Below are positions 42,980-52,336 of a stretch of DNA of 64,000 nucleotides, piece by piece. The notes beneath the pieces were generated by a model that had not been told where the DNA came from, made no database searches, and saw nothing but the letters and a program-made list of their open reading frames with translations. The position numbers were made by a program, and so were the translations under genes. Numbering within the stretch: the stretch's first letter is position 1; each line of letters begins with the position of its first letter. This DNA comes from Candidatus Gallimonas merdae (GTDB taxonomy: Bacteria > Bacillota > Clostridia > Christensenellales > Borkfalkiaceae): contig CAJFRT010000011.1 in assembly GCA_904419525.1 (NCBI GenBank), positions 1 to 64,000 of the forward strand, in the 5' to 3' direction.

Positions 42980-43105
42980 TCAGTCACAGTTCTCGGGCGA
43001 CTGCTTGCCGCAGTTTCTGCCGTTCTGAGAATTGTTGTTCTGAGCGTTCTTCGCGTTCTTCACGTTGTTGTTGCCCGACATCTTGTTGTTGTTTGCCTTT
43101 TTCAT
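42980..43105 (-). CDS. Tiny Asn/Lys-rich protein
   Basis: A 41-residue protein (MKKANNNKMSGNNNVKNAKN) with AGGAGGAAATT upstream. About one third of residues are Asn; two Cys lie near the C-terminus. The composition recalls small spore or coat-associated proteins, but this is only a compositional hint. It is followed within 1 nt by the second tiny gene. Confidence 0.6.
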   Translation of the reverse strand: MKKANNNKMSGNNNVKNAKNAQNNNSQNGRNCGKQSPENCD

Positions 43106-43243
43106 AATTTCCTCCTGTCAAAAATTGCATGAAAGAGTAACTGCCCCAAATCATGCGGACATGTCCGCCGTTTACGGATAAATCGCTGAGCGCAACTTTC
43201 CGTCCAAAGCTGCATGCGCCGCGTTTTCGCGGCAGCTCCTCTT

Positions 43244-43840
43244 TCAGAGGCTGTCCTTTGCGAAGGGCAGATGCAGCTGTACTTCTCCCTGCGACGCACC
43301 GCAAAGCGGGCAGATGTTCCACGCCTCTTTGGAAGTGTGCATGTACCCGCACTCACTGCAGATCCACAGCATCGGACGGTCCGCGGCATAGAGGGAGCCG
43401 TCCTTGAACGCCTCAAACAGATAGTTGAAGATGATCCGATGATGGCTTTCCACCTTCGCGACCTGCTCGAATTTGAGCGCGATTTGCGCAAACCCCTCTT
43501 CCCGCGCGATCTTTGCGAACGTCGGATAGATATCCTCCGCTTCCGAAAGTTCGTCCTCCATCGCAAATTTCAGATTGTCTTCCAATGTTCCCGCGTGAAA
43601 CGGATAATGCGCATCGATGTGCACATCGTCGCAGCTTCCCGCGTTGCTGAGGATGGCCTCAAAGAAGACTTTCGCATGATTGGTCTCATTCTTTGCGATC
43701 GTACGGACGGTGTCCGCAAGGACCTCGTAGCCCTGCTTCATCGCAGCTTTTGCCGTAAGTTGGTACCGCATTCCCGCCTGACACTCTCCCGCAAAACCTC
43801 TTGCGAGATTGTGAAAGGTCTGCGTCTTGGTAAAGTCCAT
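43244..43840 (-). CDS. Rubrerythrin
   Basis: A 198-residue non-haem iron peroxidase. The diiron four-helix bundle has conserved Glu in GFAGECQAGMRYQ, KNETNHAKVFFEA, EDELSEAEDIYP and VAKVESHHRIIFNY. The C-terminal rubredoxin domain has ICSECGYMHT and CPLCGASQGE. It reduces hydrogen peroxide in anaerobes. GGGAGGATAAAGC precedes the start. Confidence 0.95.
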   Translation of the reverse strand: MDFTKTQTFHNLARGFAGECQAGMRYQLTAKAAMKQGYEVLADTVRTIAKNETNHAKVFFEAILSNAGSCDDVHIDAHYPFHAGTLEDNLKFAMEDELSEAEDIYPTFAKIAREEGFAQIALKFEQVAKVESHHRIIFNYLFEAFKDGSLYAADRPMLWICSECGYMHTSKEAWNICPLCGASQGEVQLHLPFAKDSL

Positions 43841-43896
43841 GCTTTATCCTCCCTTACACACCACTATTATGCGCGGGTTCGGGGCGGAATATACGC

Positions 43897-43919
43897 AAAA
43901 ATCCGCACAATGTGCGGAT
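43897..43919 (-). terminator. Terminator of the CLC gene
   Basis: Stem ATCCGCA/TGCGGAT with T-rich flanks on both sides. Confidence 0.65.
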
Positions 43920-43947
43920 CCTTTTTCTGTACGGGCAGGATTGCCCC

Positions 43948-45546
43948 CTATTCTTCCAGCGGCGGACCGATCATTTCGGACAACAGGGCGGACGCATCGC
44001 TGTCCGGCCGCACCTCCCCTTCGACCGTGAGGATATCGCCGGGAAGCAGCACCGTATTTCCGTCGGGGATAAACCTTCTTTCCCCGCGCTCCACACGCGT
44101 GACGCGCACGTCTGCGGGAAACAGCACGTCGCGCAGCGCCCTGCCCGCCGCCTGGCTGTGCACGCGGACGGCAAAGCGCGCTGCAAAATTTTCCGCCTGC
44201 CCGCCGTCCTCGGCCAGCATCTCGTCGAGCAGCCTGTCGTAGACGGGCCTGACGCGAAAGACATCGCCGATCAGGTAGCCCGCCGCAACGCCGATGAGCG
44301 CGGGAAGCAGAAATGCAAAATCCCATGTGAGTTCAAGCGTCATGAGCACGCCCGTGATGGGCGCGCGCACGACCGTCGTGAAAAACACCGCCATGCAGAT
44401 GACGATGAGCGCGTCCGAACAGGCGGCCTCCATGCCCATGGCCTGCGCCATCAGGCTCATCAGCGCACCCAGCCCCGCCCCGATCGCAAGCATGGGGATA
44501 AACGCACCGCAGGGCACCCCCGCCCCCATGTTGCAGACCGTGACGAGCAGTCTGATCGCCGTGACGATGAGAAGCGTCGCCCACAGCGGCGAAGAAAAGA
44601 CGGACTCCACCCCGGAAGCGCCGCTCCCGAGCGAGGCGATGAAGGCGTGTCCTCCGCCCATGACGTTCGCCGTCACGAGCCCCGCCGCGCCCGCCAGCAG
44701 GAAGGGAATGAGGAATTTCCCCATGCCATTCCGGAACGAGAGCTTTTTGAAGAGCCGTTTGGCTGCAAACAGCGCAAAATAAAATCCGACCCCCGCCAGC
44801 GAAACGAGTACCGCCGCAAGCAATACGTATCCATAAAACATGGGGTCGAGCATGTCCGCACCGGCAAAGCTGAACGTCGGAAAATATGCGCCGACCGGCA
44901 GAGAAAAGGCCATGTACAGCGCGTTCCGGACCAGCACCGCGACCGCGACCGAGGTGAACGAACACACAAACACTTCGGGCGTGAACCGTTTCTGTCCCTC
45001 TTCAAAGGCGAACGCCATGCCCGTGAGCGGCGCATTGAACGCCACCGCAAGCCCCGCGCAGGCGCCGCCCGTGATCTGATAGCGGCGGATGAGCGCACGG
45101 GCGCGGAGCGTATCGCTTGTCCCGGCCCCCGTCGAACCGCCGATCAGAATGCTCGGCCCCTCCGACCCCGCCGAAAGTCCGAGAAAGATGCACAGAAGGC
45201 TCGCCGCGAACATGCCCGTAAGCGCACGGTACCAGGAAAAGCGCATCAGGCCGCGCATCGCCCCCTCCGTCTGCGGGATCCCGCTCCCGCGGATGCAGGG
45301 CAAAAACCGCACAAAGCCGCCGACGACGACCGCACCGAGGCCGAGCGCGAGAAAGAGCAGCGGGATAAAGGCGGGATTGTCACGGAAAAATCCATAGTAC
45401 CCGCGCGAAAAGTCCTCCGCCATGGACGCAAGGATCGTATAGAACGTGACGATGACGCCGACAAAGGCCCCCGTCAGCATACCCACAAGCACGAGCTGCA
45501 GGCCGTCTCCCAGCCGCCGCCCGAAACGTTTCTTCTTTTCTCTCAT
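43948..45546 (-). CDS. CLC-family chloride/proton antiporter with C-terminal TrkA_C domain
   Basis: A 532-residue membrane protein with the CLC selectivity motifs GSGIPQTEG, GSEGPSILIGG (keeps the gating Glu; Ser replaces the common Arg of GREGP) and GAGVPCGAFIPMLA. The gating Glu suggests exchange of chloride for protons. The last 90 residues form an RCK/TrkA_C ligand-binding domain. The start is placed at the ATG that coincides with the predicted transcription start, so the mRNA may be leaderless; an ATG three codons upstream lies inside the -10 box. Confidence 0.85.
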   Translation of the reverse strand: MREKKKRFGRRLGDGLQLVLVGMLTGAFVGVIVTFYTILASMAEDFSRGYYGFFRDNPAFIPLLFLALGLGAVVVGGFVRFLPCIRGSGIPQTEGAMRGLMRFSWYRALTGMFAASLLCIFLGLSAGSEGPSILIGGSTGAGTSDTLRARALIRRYQITGGACAGLAVAFNAPLTGMAFAFEEGQKRFTPEVFVCSFTSVAVAVLVRNALYMAFSLPVGAYFPTFSFAGADMLDPMFYGYVLLAAVLVSLAGVGFYFALFAAKRLFKKLSFRNGMGKFLIPFLLAGAAGLVTANVMGGGHAFIASLGSGASGVESVFSSPLWATLLIVTAIRLLVTVCNMGAGVPCGAFIPMLAIGAGLGALMSLMAQAMGMEAACSDALIVICMAVFFTTVVRAPITGVLMTLELTWDFAFLLPALIGVAAGYLIGDVFRVRPVYDRLLDEMLAEDGGQAENFAARFAVRVHSQAAGRALRDVLFPADVRVTRVERGERRFIPDGNTVLLPGDILTVEGEVRPDSDASALLSEMIGPPLEE

Positions 45547-45553
45547 GCGTTGC

Positions 45554-45582
45554 ATTGTAGCATACTCTTTGCAAAAAGTAAA
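45554..45582 (-). promoter_or_regulatory. Promoter of the CLC gene (TTTACT-17-TACAAT)
   Basis: The -10 box has a TG extension and ends about 7 bp before the chosen start codon, leaving almost no 5' leader. Confidence 0.6.
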
Positions 45583-45622
45583 GCGCGCAACACACCCGTC
45601 CGGCATGCCGCGCGCCTCTTTT

Positions 45623-47362
45623 TCAGAACTGTGCGTTGTAGAGCCGCGCATAGAAGCCGCCCCGTTCCAGCAGCTGCTCGTGCGTGCCCTGTTCGACGAT
45701 CTGTCCCGCGTTCATGACGAGGATCAGGTCGGCATTCTGAATGGTGGAGAGCCTGTGCGCAACGATAAAGCAGGTCCTCCCCTCCATGAGCTGTGCGAAC
45801 GCGTCCTGCACAAGGCGCTCGGTGCGCGTATCGATGTTGCTCGTCGCCTCGTCCAGAATGAGCATGGGCGGGCGGCAGATCATGACGCGCGCCACGCAAA
45901 GGAGCTGTTTCTGTCCCTCGGAAAGGGAACCTTCGCCCCCCACGACGGTGTCATACCCCTTGGAGAGCCGGCGGATAAAGCCGTGCGCGTGCACCGCCTT
46001 TGCCGCGGCGATCATCTCCTCTTCCGTGCAGTCGGGCCGCCCCATGCACAGATTTTCGCGCACGGTCGCGCGTTTGAGCCACGTCTCCTGCAGCACCATG
46101 CCGTAGTTGCGGCGCAGGGATGCCCGCGTCATGGCGCGCACGTCCGTGCCATCCACGGCGACGCTCCCTTCGTTCACGTCGTAGAACCGCATCAGAAGAT
46201 TGATGACCGTCGTCTTGCCGCAGCCCGTGGGCCCGACGATGGCGACCCGTTTGCCCGCGCCGACGCTGACGTTGAAGTGCTCGATGAGCTTCTGTCCGGG
46301 GCGGTAGGAAAAGCTCACGTCCGTGAGCGCGACTTCCCCTTTTGCGCGCCCGAGATCGGGGAGACCCTCGTCCGAGGGCTGTTCTTCCTCCCTCTGCAGG
46401 GCGAAAATGCGCCCCGCGCAGGCGAGCGCGTTCTGGAACTCGGCCAGCACTTCGGTGATCTCGTTGAATGGCTTGGTGTACTGGTTGCAATAGGAAAGGC
46501 AGGTCGTGAGCGCCCCGACCGTAAAGGGAACCGCCGTTCCCGCCGTGGAAATGGCGAGAATGGCGCCCGTCAGCGCGACGCCCGCATAGACAAGGGAGTT
46601 GACGAACCGCGTGACGGGATTGGGCGTGGACGCATAGAACACGGCGCGCAGCGAACATTTGCGGTATTCCTCGTTCTGTTCGGCAAAGAACGCCGCGTTC
46701 TCGTCCTCATGGGTATACGCCTTGACGACTTTCAGATTTCCGATCGCCTCGTCGATGAATGCCGTCTGGTCGGCGCGCACTTCCGCCTGCCGCCGGAACG
46801 TCTTATAGGTATGCGACGAGATGAACCGGGCCGCGAACATGGAGAGCGGCGTGACGAGCACGACGACGAGCGCGATCTCCCAGCGCAGCACGAAGAGAAT
46901 GACGAGCACGCCCAGAATGGTCACGACGCCCGTAAAGAGCTGCGTGAAACCGAGCAGCAGGCCGTCGGCAAACTGTTCGGCGTCCGTCAGGACGATGCCG
47001 GCGATCTCGCCGTAGGCGTGACTGTCGAGAAAGCTGAGCGGCAGCCGCTGGAACTTGGAAAAGGTGTCCATGCGCACCGCACACAGCACATGGTAGACGA
47101 TGCGGTTGTTGATCAGGCTCATGGCAAACTGCGCGGCGAATGCCGCCGCGATGCATACGCCGATCACGAAGAACAGGCGGAATATGGCCGGATAATCGAC
47201 ATTGCCCGCGCCGACGATGAAATCGACCGCCCGTCCGATCAGAAAGGGAACGGCGAGCTGCGCCGCGACATTGACGAGCGCGCACAGCACCGAAATGCAC
47301 AGAAGGGGGGCATACGGTTTCAGATAGCGCAATATGCCTTTGAACGTCTCGCGTTTGTTCAC
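45623..47362 (-). CDS. ABC exporter subunit with complete catalytic motifs (heterodimer half B)
   Basis: A 579-residue half-transporter: six transmembrane helices, then an ATPase domain with Walker A GPTGCGKTTVINLL, a changed signature GSLSEGQKQL, Walker B LILDEATSNID and switch His in FIVAHRLST. Partner of the upstream gene, which overlaps by ATGA. Together they resemble asymmetric multidrug or lipid exporters such as BmrCD. Substrate unknown. Confidence 0.9.
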   Translation of the reverse strand: MNKRETFKGILRYLKPYAPLLCISVLCALVNVAAQLAVPFLIGRAVDFIVGAGNVDYPAIFRLFFVIGVCIAAAFAAQFAMSLINNRIVYHVLCAVRMDTFSKFQRLPLSFLDSHAYGEIAGIVLTDAEQFADGLLLGFTQLFTGVVTILGVLVILFVLRWEIALVVVLVTPLSMFAARFISSHTYKTFRRQAEVRADQTAFIDEAIGNLKVVKAYTHEDENAAFFAEQNEEYRKCSLRAVFYASTPNPVTRFVNSLVYAGVALTGAILAISTAGTAVPFTVGALTTCLSYCNQYTKPFNEITEVLAEFQNALACAGRIFALQREEEQPSDEGLPDLGRAKGEVALTDVSFSYRPGQKLIEHFNVSVGAGKRVAIVGPTGCGKTTVINLLMRFYDVNEGSVAVDGTDVRAMTRASLRRNYGMVLQETWLKRATVRENLCMGRPDCTEEEMIAAAKAVHAHGFIRRLSKGYDTVVGGEGSLSEGQKQLLCVARVMICRPPMLILDEATSNIDTRTERLVQDAFAQLMEGRTCFIVAHRLSTIQNADLILVMNAGQIVEQGTHEQLLERGGFYARLYNAQF

Positions 47363-49086
47363 AGTGCGCCCTCCTTTTCCTGCGAAGCGGCGATCTCACG
47401 GTACACCTCGCACCGCTGCAGCAGCTCTTCATGCGTGCCGATGCCCGCCACCCCGCCGTCGTCCAGAACGACGATCTTATCCGCGTGCCGCACCGAAGCG
47501 GTGCGCTGGGAGACGACGATGACCGTGCAGTCGAGCGCCGAAAGCGCCTTTCTCAGCCGTGCGTCCGTCGCATAGTCGAGCGCGGAAGAGCTGTCGTCGA
47601 GAATGAGCACTTCGGGGCGGCGCACCAGCGCACGGGCGATCGTGAGCCGCTGACGCTGCCCGCCAGAAAGGTTTTTGCCCTCCTGCGCGATCTCGGCGTC
47701 GAGCCCGCCCTTGGCTGAAATGACGTCCTCCGCCTGGGCGATGCGGGCGGCCTGCATGAGCTCTTCGTCGGAGGCGTCTCCCCTGCCCCACAGCAGGTTG
47801 GAACGGATCGTCCCCTTGAAGAGCACGGCCTTCTGCGGCACGACCCCCACGCGCATGCGCAGCTCCTCTGCCGGAATGCAGTTGACGTCCTGCCCCGCAA
47901 GGCGCACCGTCCCGCGGCTGGCCGGATAAAAGCGCGGCAGAAGGCTTATGAGCGTCGTCTTGCCCGAGCCCGTCCCGCCGAGGATCCCGACCGTCTCGCC
48001 GCGCGCCGCGGAAAACGTGACGTTGTGCAGCGCGGGAGCGCCGCCGCCATGATAGGCGAACGTGACGTCCTCGAACGAAAACGCGGGTGCGTCCTCGTCC
48101 GCGGCGCCCTTTCCACCCTCTTCCGGGGCGAGCACGGAGGGCTCTCCGCCGCAGTCGAGCACCGCCTCGATGCGCTTCTCGCAGGAGATCGCCTTGGAGG
48201 CCGTAAAGATCAGATTGGCGAACTTGACAAGTTCGACGAGAATGATCGAAAGATAGCTGTAGAGCGCCACGACGTCGCCCTGCAGGATCACGCCGTTTTC
48301 CACGCGGACCCCGCCCACCCATACGAGGGCGATGGACGCGACGCTCACGAGGACGTACGTCAGCGGGTTGGTGAGCGCCGAAATGCCCCCGGCCAGTTTC
48401 TGTTCCCGCCGGAGCTCGGCATTGCGCCTTGCAAATTCCCGCTTTTCGTCCTCCTCCTTGCAGAAAGCGCGGATCACGCGCACGCCCGCAAGATTTTCAT
48501 GGGTGGCGAGATATACGCCGTCCATTCTTCCCTGGACCTTTTTATAGAGGGGCACCGTCGCCGCCATGATGCCGACGACCGCCGCGGCGAGCAGCGGAAT
48601 GACGGCCACGAACACGAGCGCCGCCGCCCAGTCGACAATAAACGCCATGACGGTGGCGCCCAGCACCACGATGGGGGAGCGCAGAAGCAGGCGGAGCGTC
48701 ATGTTTACCCCCGCCTGCACCTGATTGACGTCGCTCGTCATGCGCGTGATCATGGTCGCCGTGCCCATATCGTCGATCTGCGTATACGAAAAGGACTGCA
48801 GTTTGTCAAAGAGCCGCCGCCGGAGCTCAGCCGATCCGCCCACCGCGGCCTTTGCCGCAAAGAACTGCGCCGTGAGCGCGAACGCAAGCCCCGCCACGCC
48901 GAACGCGGCGAGAATGAGACAGCGGGTGACGATGTACGGCACGTCTCCCGCCGCAATGCCAACATCCACGATCATGGCGACGACAAGGGGAACCAGCAGC
49001 TCCATGCACGCTTCGCACAGCTTGAAAAGAGGCGCAAGGATCGCCTCCGCGCGGTACGCTTTCATGCAGGACAACAAGTGTTTCAC
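47359..49086 (-). CDS. ABC exporter subunit with degenerate catalytic site (heterodimer half A)
   Basis: A 575-residue half-transporter from a GTG start (GGGAG upstream); a TTG nine codons earlier lacks a ribosome binding site. Walker A GGTGSGKTTLIS and signature LSGGQRQRLTIA are canonical, but Walker B is VLILDDSSSALD (Asp for catalytic Glu) and the switch His is Gln in VIVVSQRTAS. With the changed signature in the partner this gives one active and one degenerate ATP site, the classic heterodimer pattern. Confidence 0.9.
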   Translation of the reverse strand: MKHLLSCMKAYRAEAILAPLFKLCEACMELLVPLVVAMIVDVGIAAGDVPYIVTRCLILAAFGVAGLAFALTAQFFAAKAAVGGSAELRRRLFDKLQSFSYTQIDDMGTATMITRMTSDVNQVQAGVNMTLRLLLRSPIVVLGATVMAFIVDWAAALVFVAVIPLLAAAVVGIMAATVPLYKKVQGRMDGVYLATHENLAGVRVIRAFCKEEDEKREFARRNAELRREQKLAGGISALTNPLTYVLVSVASIALVWVGGVRVENGVILQGDVVALYSYLSIILVELVKFANLIFTASKAISCEKRIEAVLDCGGEPSVLAPEEGGKGAADEDAPAFSFEDVTFAYHGGGAPALHNVTFSAARGETVGILGGTGSGKTTLISLLPRFYPASRGTVRLAGQDVNCIPAEELRMRVGVVPQKAVLFKGTIRSNLLWGRGDASDEELMQAARIAQAEDVISAKGGLDAEIAQEGKNLSGGQRQRLTIARALVRRPEVLILDDSSSALDYATDARLRKALSALDCTVIVVSQRTASVRHADKIVVLDDGGVAGIGTHEELLQRCEVYREIAASQEKEGAL

Positions 49087-49170
49087 AAAGTACTCCCGAT
49101 ATGATTCAGACAAAGATTTCCGATAAAGTTCAAAATTCCCGACCCCGTGCAGGCGGCTGCGCCGCCAAAG

Positions 49171-50154
49171 CTATGCGGGAAGAAACAGATAGACGTAATA
49201 CGCCGCGTATCCCAGGAGGAACACGACGCCGGCAGCCCTTCCGAGGCGGTGCCCGTCGAACATGGCAAGAAAGTACAGAAGAAGCGCCGCGGCGAGTGCG
49301 ACGAGCGCGTCGATGAGGTTGTCCGTCATGCGGAATTCCAGTGGCGCAATGAGCGAGGAAATGCCCGCGATGAACAGAATGTTGAAGATGTTGCTGCCGA
49401 TGATATTCCCAACGGCGATGTCCGTCTGCTTTTTTGCCGCCGCCACGACGGACGTGACCAGTTCGGGCAGGGACGTTCCGACCGCGACCACCGTGAGGCC
49501 GATGACGCGCTCGGACATGCCCGCCGCACGCGCCACGTACTTGGCGCCCTCGACGAGCAGCGTTCCGCCGCCGACGACCATGCCAAGCCCGACGACGGTG
49601 ATGGCCAGAAGGAACCATGTCCGCTGTTTGCGCGCGGCATACCAGATGCCGAGACGGGTGCGGGGCACCTTCTCCTGCTCCGGAGCGGGCTCCGCCGTCC
49701 CCTTGCGGGCGCCGCGCAGCAGAATGAACATGTAGACGGCGAACACCGCCAGAAAGATGAGGCCGTCCCACCATTCCAGGGTGTTCCCCCACACGCCAAG
49801 CGCCACAAGAAGAACGCTTGCGAGCAGCAGTACGGGGATATCGAGCACCAGCGAAGATCTGCGCACGGGAAGTTTGCAAATGAGCGCGGAGACGCCGAGA
49901 ATGAGCAGTATGTTTGCGATGTTGCTGCCGACCACGTTTCCGATCGAGAGATCGGCAGAACCCGTGGCCGCCGAGGTCGCCGAGACGGCGAGCTCCGGCA
50001 TGGACGTGCCGAACGCAACGACGGTCAGCCCGATGACCAGCGGGGATACGCGGCACTTTTCCGCCACGCCCGCCGCGCCGTCCACAAAAAAGTCCGCCCC
50101 CTTGACCAGGAGCACAAGTCCGACGATGATGAGGAATATCCAGAGATACAGCAC
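49171..50154 (-). CDS. CaCA-superfamily sodium/calcium antiporter (YrbG-like)
   Basis: A 327-residue membrane protein. The two inverted alpha repeats are visible: AFGTSMPELAVS with GNVVGSNIANI, and AVGTSLPELVTS with GNIIGSNIFNI, each with the ion-binding Glu and Asn. GTG start with GAGGAGG 9 nt upstream. Exports calcium in exchange for sodium or protons. Confidence 0.88.
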   Translation of the reverse strand: MLYLWIFLIIVGLVLLVKGADFFVDGAAGVAEKCRVSPLVIGLTVVAFGTSMPELAVSATSAATGSADLSIGNVVGSNIANILLILGVSALICKLPVRRSSLVLDIPVLLLASVLLVALGVWGNTLEWWDGLIFLAVFAVYMFILLRGARKGTAEPAPEQEKVPRTRLGIWYAARKQRTWFLLAITVVGLGMVVGGGTLLVEGAKYVARAAGMSERVIGLTVVAVGTSLPELVTSVVAAAKKQTDIAVGNIIGSNIFNILFIAGISSLIAPLEFRMTDNLIDALVALAAALLLYFLAMFDGHRLGRAAGVVFLLGYAAYYVYLFLPA

Positions 50155-50196
50155 AGAAGAGCGCCTCCTCTTTCGTAAACGGGGTCTGTATTCCAA

Positions 50197-50225
50197 AGCG
50201 TACCACGTTTTCCGCAAAAAGTCAA
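50197..50225 (-). promoter_or_regulatory. Promoter of the antiporter gene (TTGACT-17-TACGCT)
   Basis: Good -35, weaker -10, 17-bp spacer, directly after the PlsC terminator hairpin. Confidence 0.5.
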
Positions 50226-50252
50226 GCGCGCGCCCCGTCTGCGGACGGGGCG
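50226..50252 (-). terminator. GC-rich hairpin after the acyltransferase gene
   Basis: Stem GCGCGCCCCGTC with loop TGCG; T-rich sequence follows after a few bases. Confidence 0.55.
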
Positions 50253-50261
50253 CGCGTATTT

Positions 50262-51551
50262 TCATTCCTTTTTTCCGCGTTCTTTGACCTTTTCCTTTGC
50301 AAGCAGATAGATCTCCTCCGTTGCAAGCGAGATCTTGGTGAGCTGATCGCGCAGTCCTACGGGGTGAAGCCAGTAGCTGTCGTCGTGCGTGGAGATGTCG
50401 ATGCAGTCGCCGAAGATATTCTTTTTATACTTGTCCTTGCGGTAGGGATAGTCGTATTCGATATGCACGCTCTCCAGCTCGGTCCCCGCCCAGGCGAGCT
50501 CCCGTTTTTCGCCGTATGCCGTGCAGGAGAGGAAGGTCCCTTCGCACGTCTGCACCAGCCGCCCCTTTCCCTGATCGTAAAACCGCTTGGCGTTGGGCAG
50601 CGTGTGCACGGTGACCTCCGATTCAAAGCGGTAGCGCCCCTCGCGCACCTCGCGGCGGACGTTTTCGCGCTCCCATGCCGTCCAGTCGGGAATATGGCGG
50701 AATTCCGTCTCCCCCTCCTCGGCGGTGAGTTCGCAGAAGGTGCTGACCTGCCACCCCTTGCCGCAGGAAGCGCACCACAGGCGGGTGCCCTCCGAATACA
50801 TCATGAATTCCTTGCCGCAGTGCGGGCACTGATAGAGGATATTGTGCAGGCCGTCCGCGCGGCGGGGATTTTTGATCTCGATCCCCTCGGCGCGCTGATA
50901 GGCATAGTCGTCGCGCTGCATCGCCGCATGCACGCGGCGGTTGAGCTCGTCCGCGGGAAGCGCCTTCACTTCCTTTGCGGTGGCGACGCACTCCAGCTCG
51001 CAGCGGAGGGGAAGATACTGTTCGGCCTTGTTCCACTGGGGCGCGGAGATGAACGTGCCGTACAGCCGCAATACGACGGCGGGCACATTCATGAGCTTGC
51101 ACATCTTGCCCAGCGAATCGGGCAGAAAGCCCGTCGTGCCGTCCAGCGTGTAGCGCGCTTCGGGATAGATGCACACGATCGTCCCGTACTTTTCGGCACA
51201 ATAGCGCATATTGCGGATCAGGCTGAGATCCTTGACGAATTTGCGCTTGGCGATACAGCCGAGGCGGCGCATCAGAAAGTCGCCCACGTCGCGCACGGCG
51301 TCGATCGCGACGACGTTGTTGGCGTCATACGGCGCGACGGCGGTGTACATGGCGGGAAAATCCAGCATGCTCGCATGGGTGACAAACAGCAGATAGGGCG
51401 GCCGAATGCCCTCCATGTTCTTTTTGATGACCGTCACTTTGCGCCCTTTCAGTCGCGGGCGAATGGCAAAGTTGCGCGCGAGCCACATCCAGAATGCGCT
51501 CGGCTTCAACGGCCTTTTCGTAAAATCGTAATGTCTGATCTTTTTCGCCAT
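50262..51551 (-). CDS. PlsC-like acyltransferase with C-terminal zinc ribbon
   Basis: A 429-residue protein (MAKKIRHYDFTKRPLKPSAF) with AGGGGAGGAGAG upstream. The PlsC acyltransferase motif HASMLD (HX4D) lies near residue 60, and a CIYPEARYTLDG block near 130. Residues about 245-275 hold a zinc ribbon (CPHCGKEFMMYSEGTRLWCA with a second CxxC). The last 150 residues are beta-rich. It probably acylates glycerophospholipid precursors; the ribbon-plus-beta tail is uncommon. Confidence 0.8.
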   Translation of the reverse strand: MAKKIRHYDFTKRPLKPSAFWMWLARNFAIRPRLKGRKVTVIKKNMEGIRPPYLLFVTHASMLDFPAMYTAVAPYDANNVVAIDAVRDVGDFLMRRLGCIAKRKFVKDLSLIRNMRYCAEKYGTIVCIYPEARYTLDGTTGFLPDSLGKMCKLMNVPAVVLRLYGTFISAPQWNKAEQYLPLRCELECVATAKEVKALPADELNRRVHAAMQRDDYAYQRAEGIEIKNPRRADGLHNILYQCPHCGKEFMMYSEGTRLWCASCGKGWQVSTFCELTAEEGETEFRHIPDWTAWERENVRREVREGRYRFESEVTVHTLPNAKRFYDQGKGRLVQTCEGTFLSCTAYGEKRELAWAGTELESVHIEYDYPYRKDKYKKNIFGDCIDISTHDDSYWLHPVGLRDQLTKISLATEEIYLLAKEKVKERGKKE

Positions 51552-51619
51552 AACTCTCCTCCCCTGGCGGACAATGCGGCAAATGCGCCTCACGTCGGAT
51601 ATGGCCGCACGTCGGATAC

Positions 51620-51648
51620 ATTATATCATTCCGGGGAGGAAATGTCAA
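51620..51648 (-). promoter_or_regulatory. Consensus promoter of the acyltransferase gene (TTGACA-17-TATAAT)
   Basis: Both hexamers exact, 17-bp spacer, about 65-nt leader. Confidence 0.85.
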
Positions 51649-51663
51649 TGCTCTTATCGTTTT

Positions 51664-52281
51664 TCACATCAGTCCCTCGGCAAGGAGCTTGATCCCGATG
51701 GCGATGAGCACCGCTCCGCCGAACAGCCCGGCGGTATCGGCGAATTTGTCACCCGCCTCTCTGCCGATCTGCACGCCCGCGAACGAGAGCGCGAACGTGA
51801 CCGCGCCGATGACGGCGGCGCAGGCAAGAACGGAAAACGGCAGGCCCTCAGACGTCTGTGCGGCAAGCAGGGTGACCCCCACCGCGAGCGCGTCGAGGCT
51901 GGTGGCGACTCCCTGCGCGAGCAGGCGCCCCAAAAAGGCGGAGCGCCGCGGCGGGTTATGCGGGAAAAGCATGGGACGGATCTGCTCGGGCGACCGCTTT
52001 TCCCGCAGCTCCTTTACGCAGTCCGCGATCATCTTTCCGCCGATCAGCGCAAGCAGGAAAAAGGAGAGCCACGGCGCGATCCGCTCCACGATCGACGAAA
52101 ACGCATAGCCGCAGTAGTAGCCGATGAGCGGCATCGCGAACTGAAACAGCGCAAACGTGACGGCCATCGCAAGCGCTTTCCCCATGCTCATGCGGGGCTC
52201 CGCCATGCCGCCCGCCATGCTCACGGCGACGGCGTCCATGGCAAGCGCCGCGCCGATGAGGACGATCTCCCATACTGACAT
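51664..52281 (-). CDS. mntP: Manganese efflux pump
   Basis: A 205-residue six-helix protein (MSVWEIVLIGAALAMDAVAV). The family motif ALAMDAVAVSMAGG in helix 1 and its second-half counterpart GVATSLDALAVGVTL with the paired Asp are present. AAGGAGAAG precedes the start. The yybP-ykoY riboswitch directly upstream, a manganese sensor, supports the function. Confidence 0.93.
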   Translation of the reverse strand: MSVWEIVLIGAALAMDAVAVSMAGGMAEPRMSMGKALAMAVTFALFQFAMPLIGYYCGYAFSSIVERIAPWLSFFLLALIGGKMIADCVKELREKRSPEQIRPMLFPHNPPRRSAFLGRLLAQGVATSLDALAVGVTLLAAQTSEGLPFSVLACAAVIGAVTFALSFAGVQIGREAGDKFADTAGLFGGAVLIAIGIKLLAEGLM

Positions 52282-52336
52282 AAATCTTCTCCTTTGGCAG
52301 GCCCTTCGCAAAAGCGCAAAGGCCCTTCGGGAGTAC

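Noticed and set aside
45446-47575. 709-codon plus-strand frame, and similar long frames at 43912-45717 and 55372-57423
   Set aside because: Antisense to clear genes (CLC, ABC exporters, metG) with low-complexity basic products.
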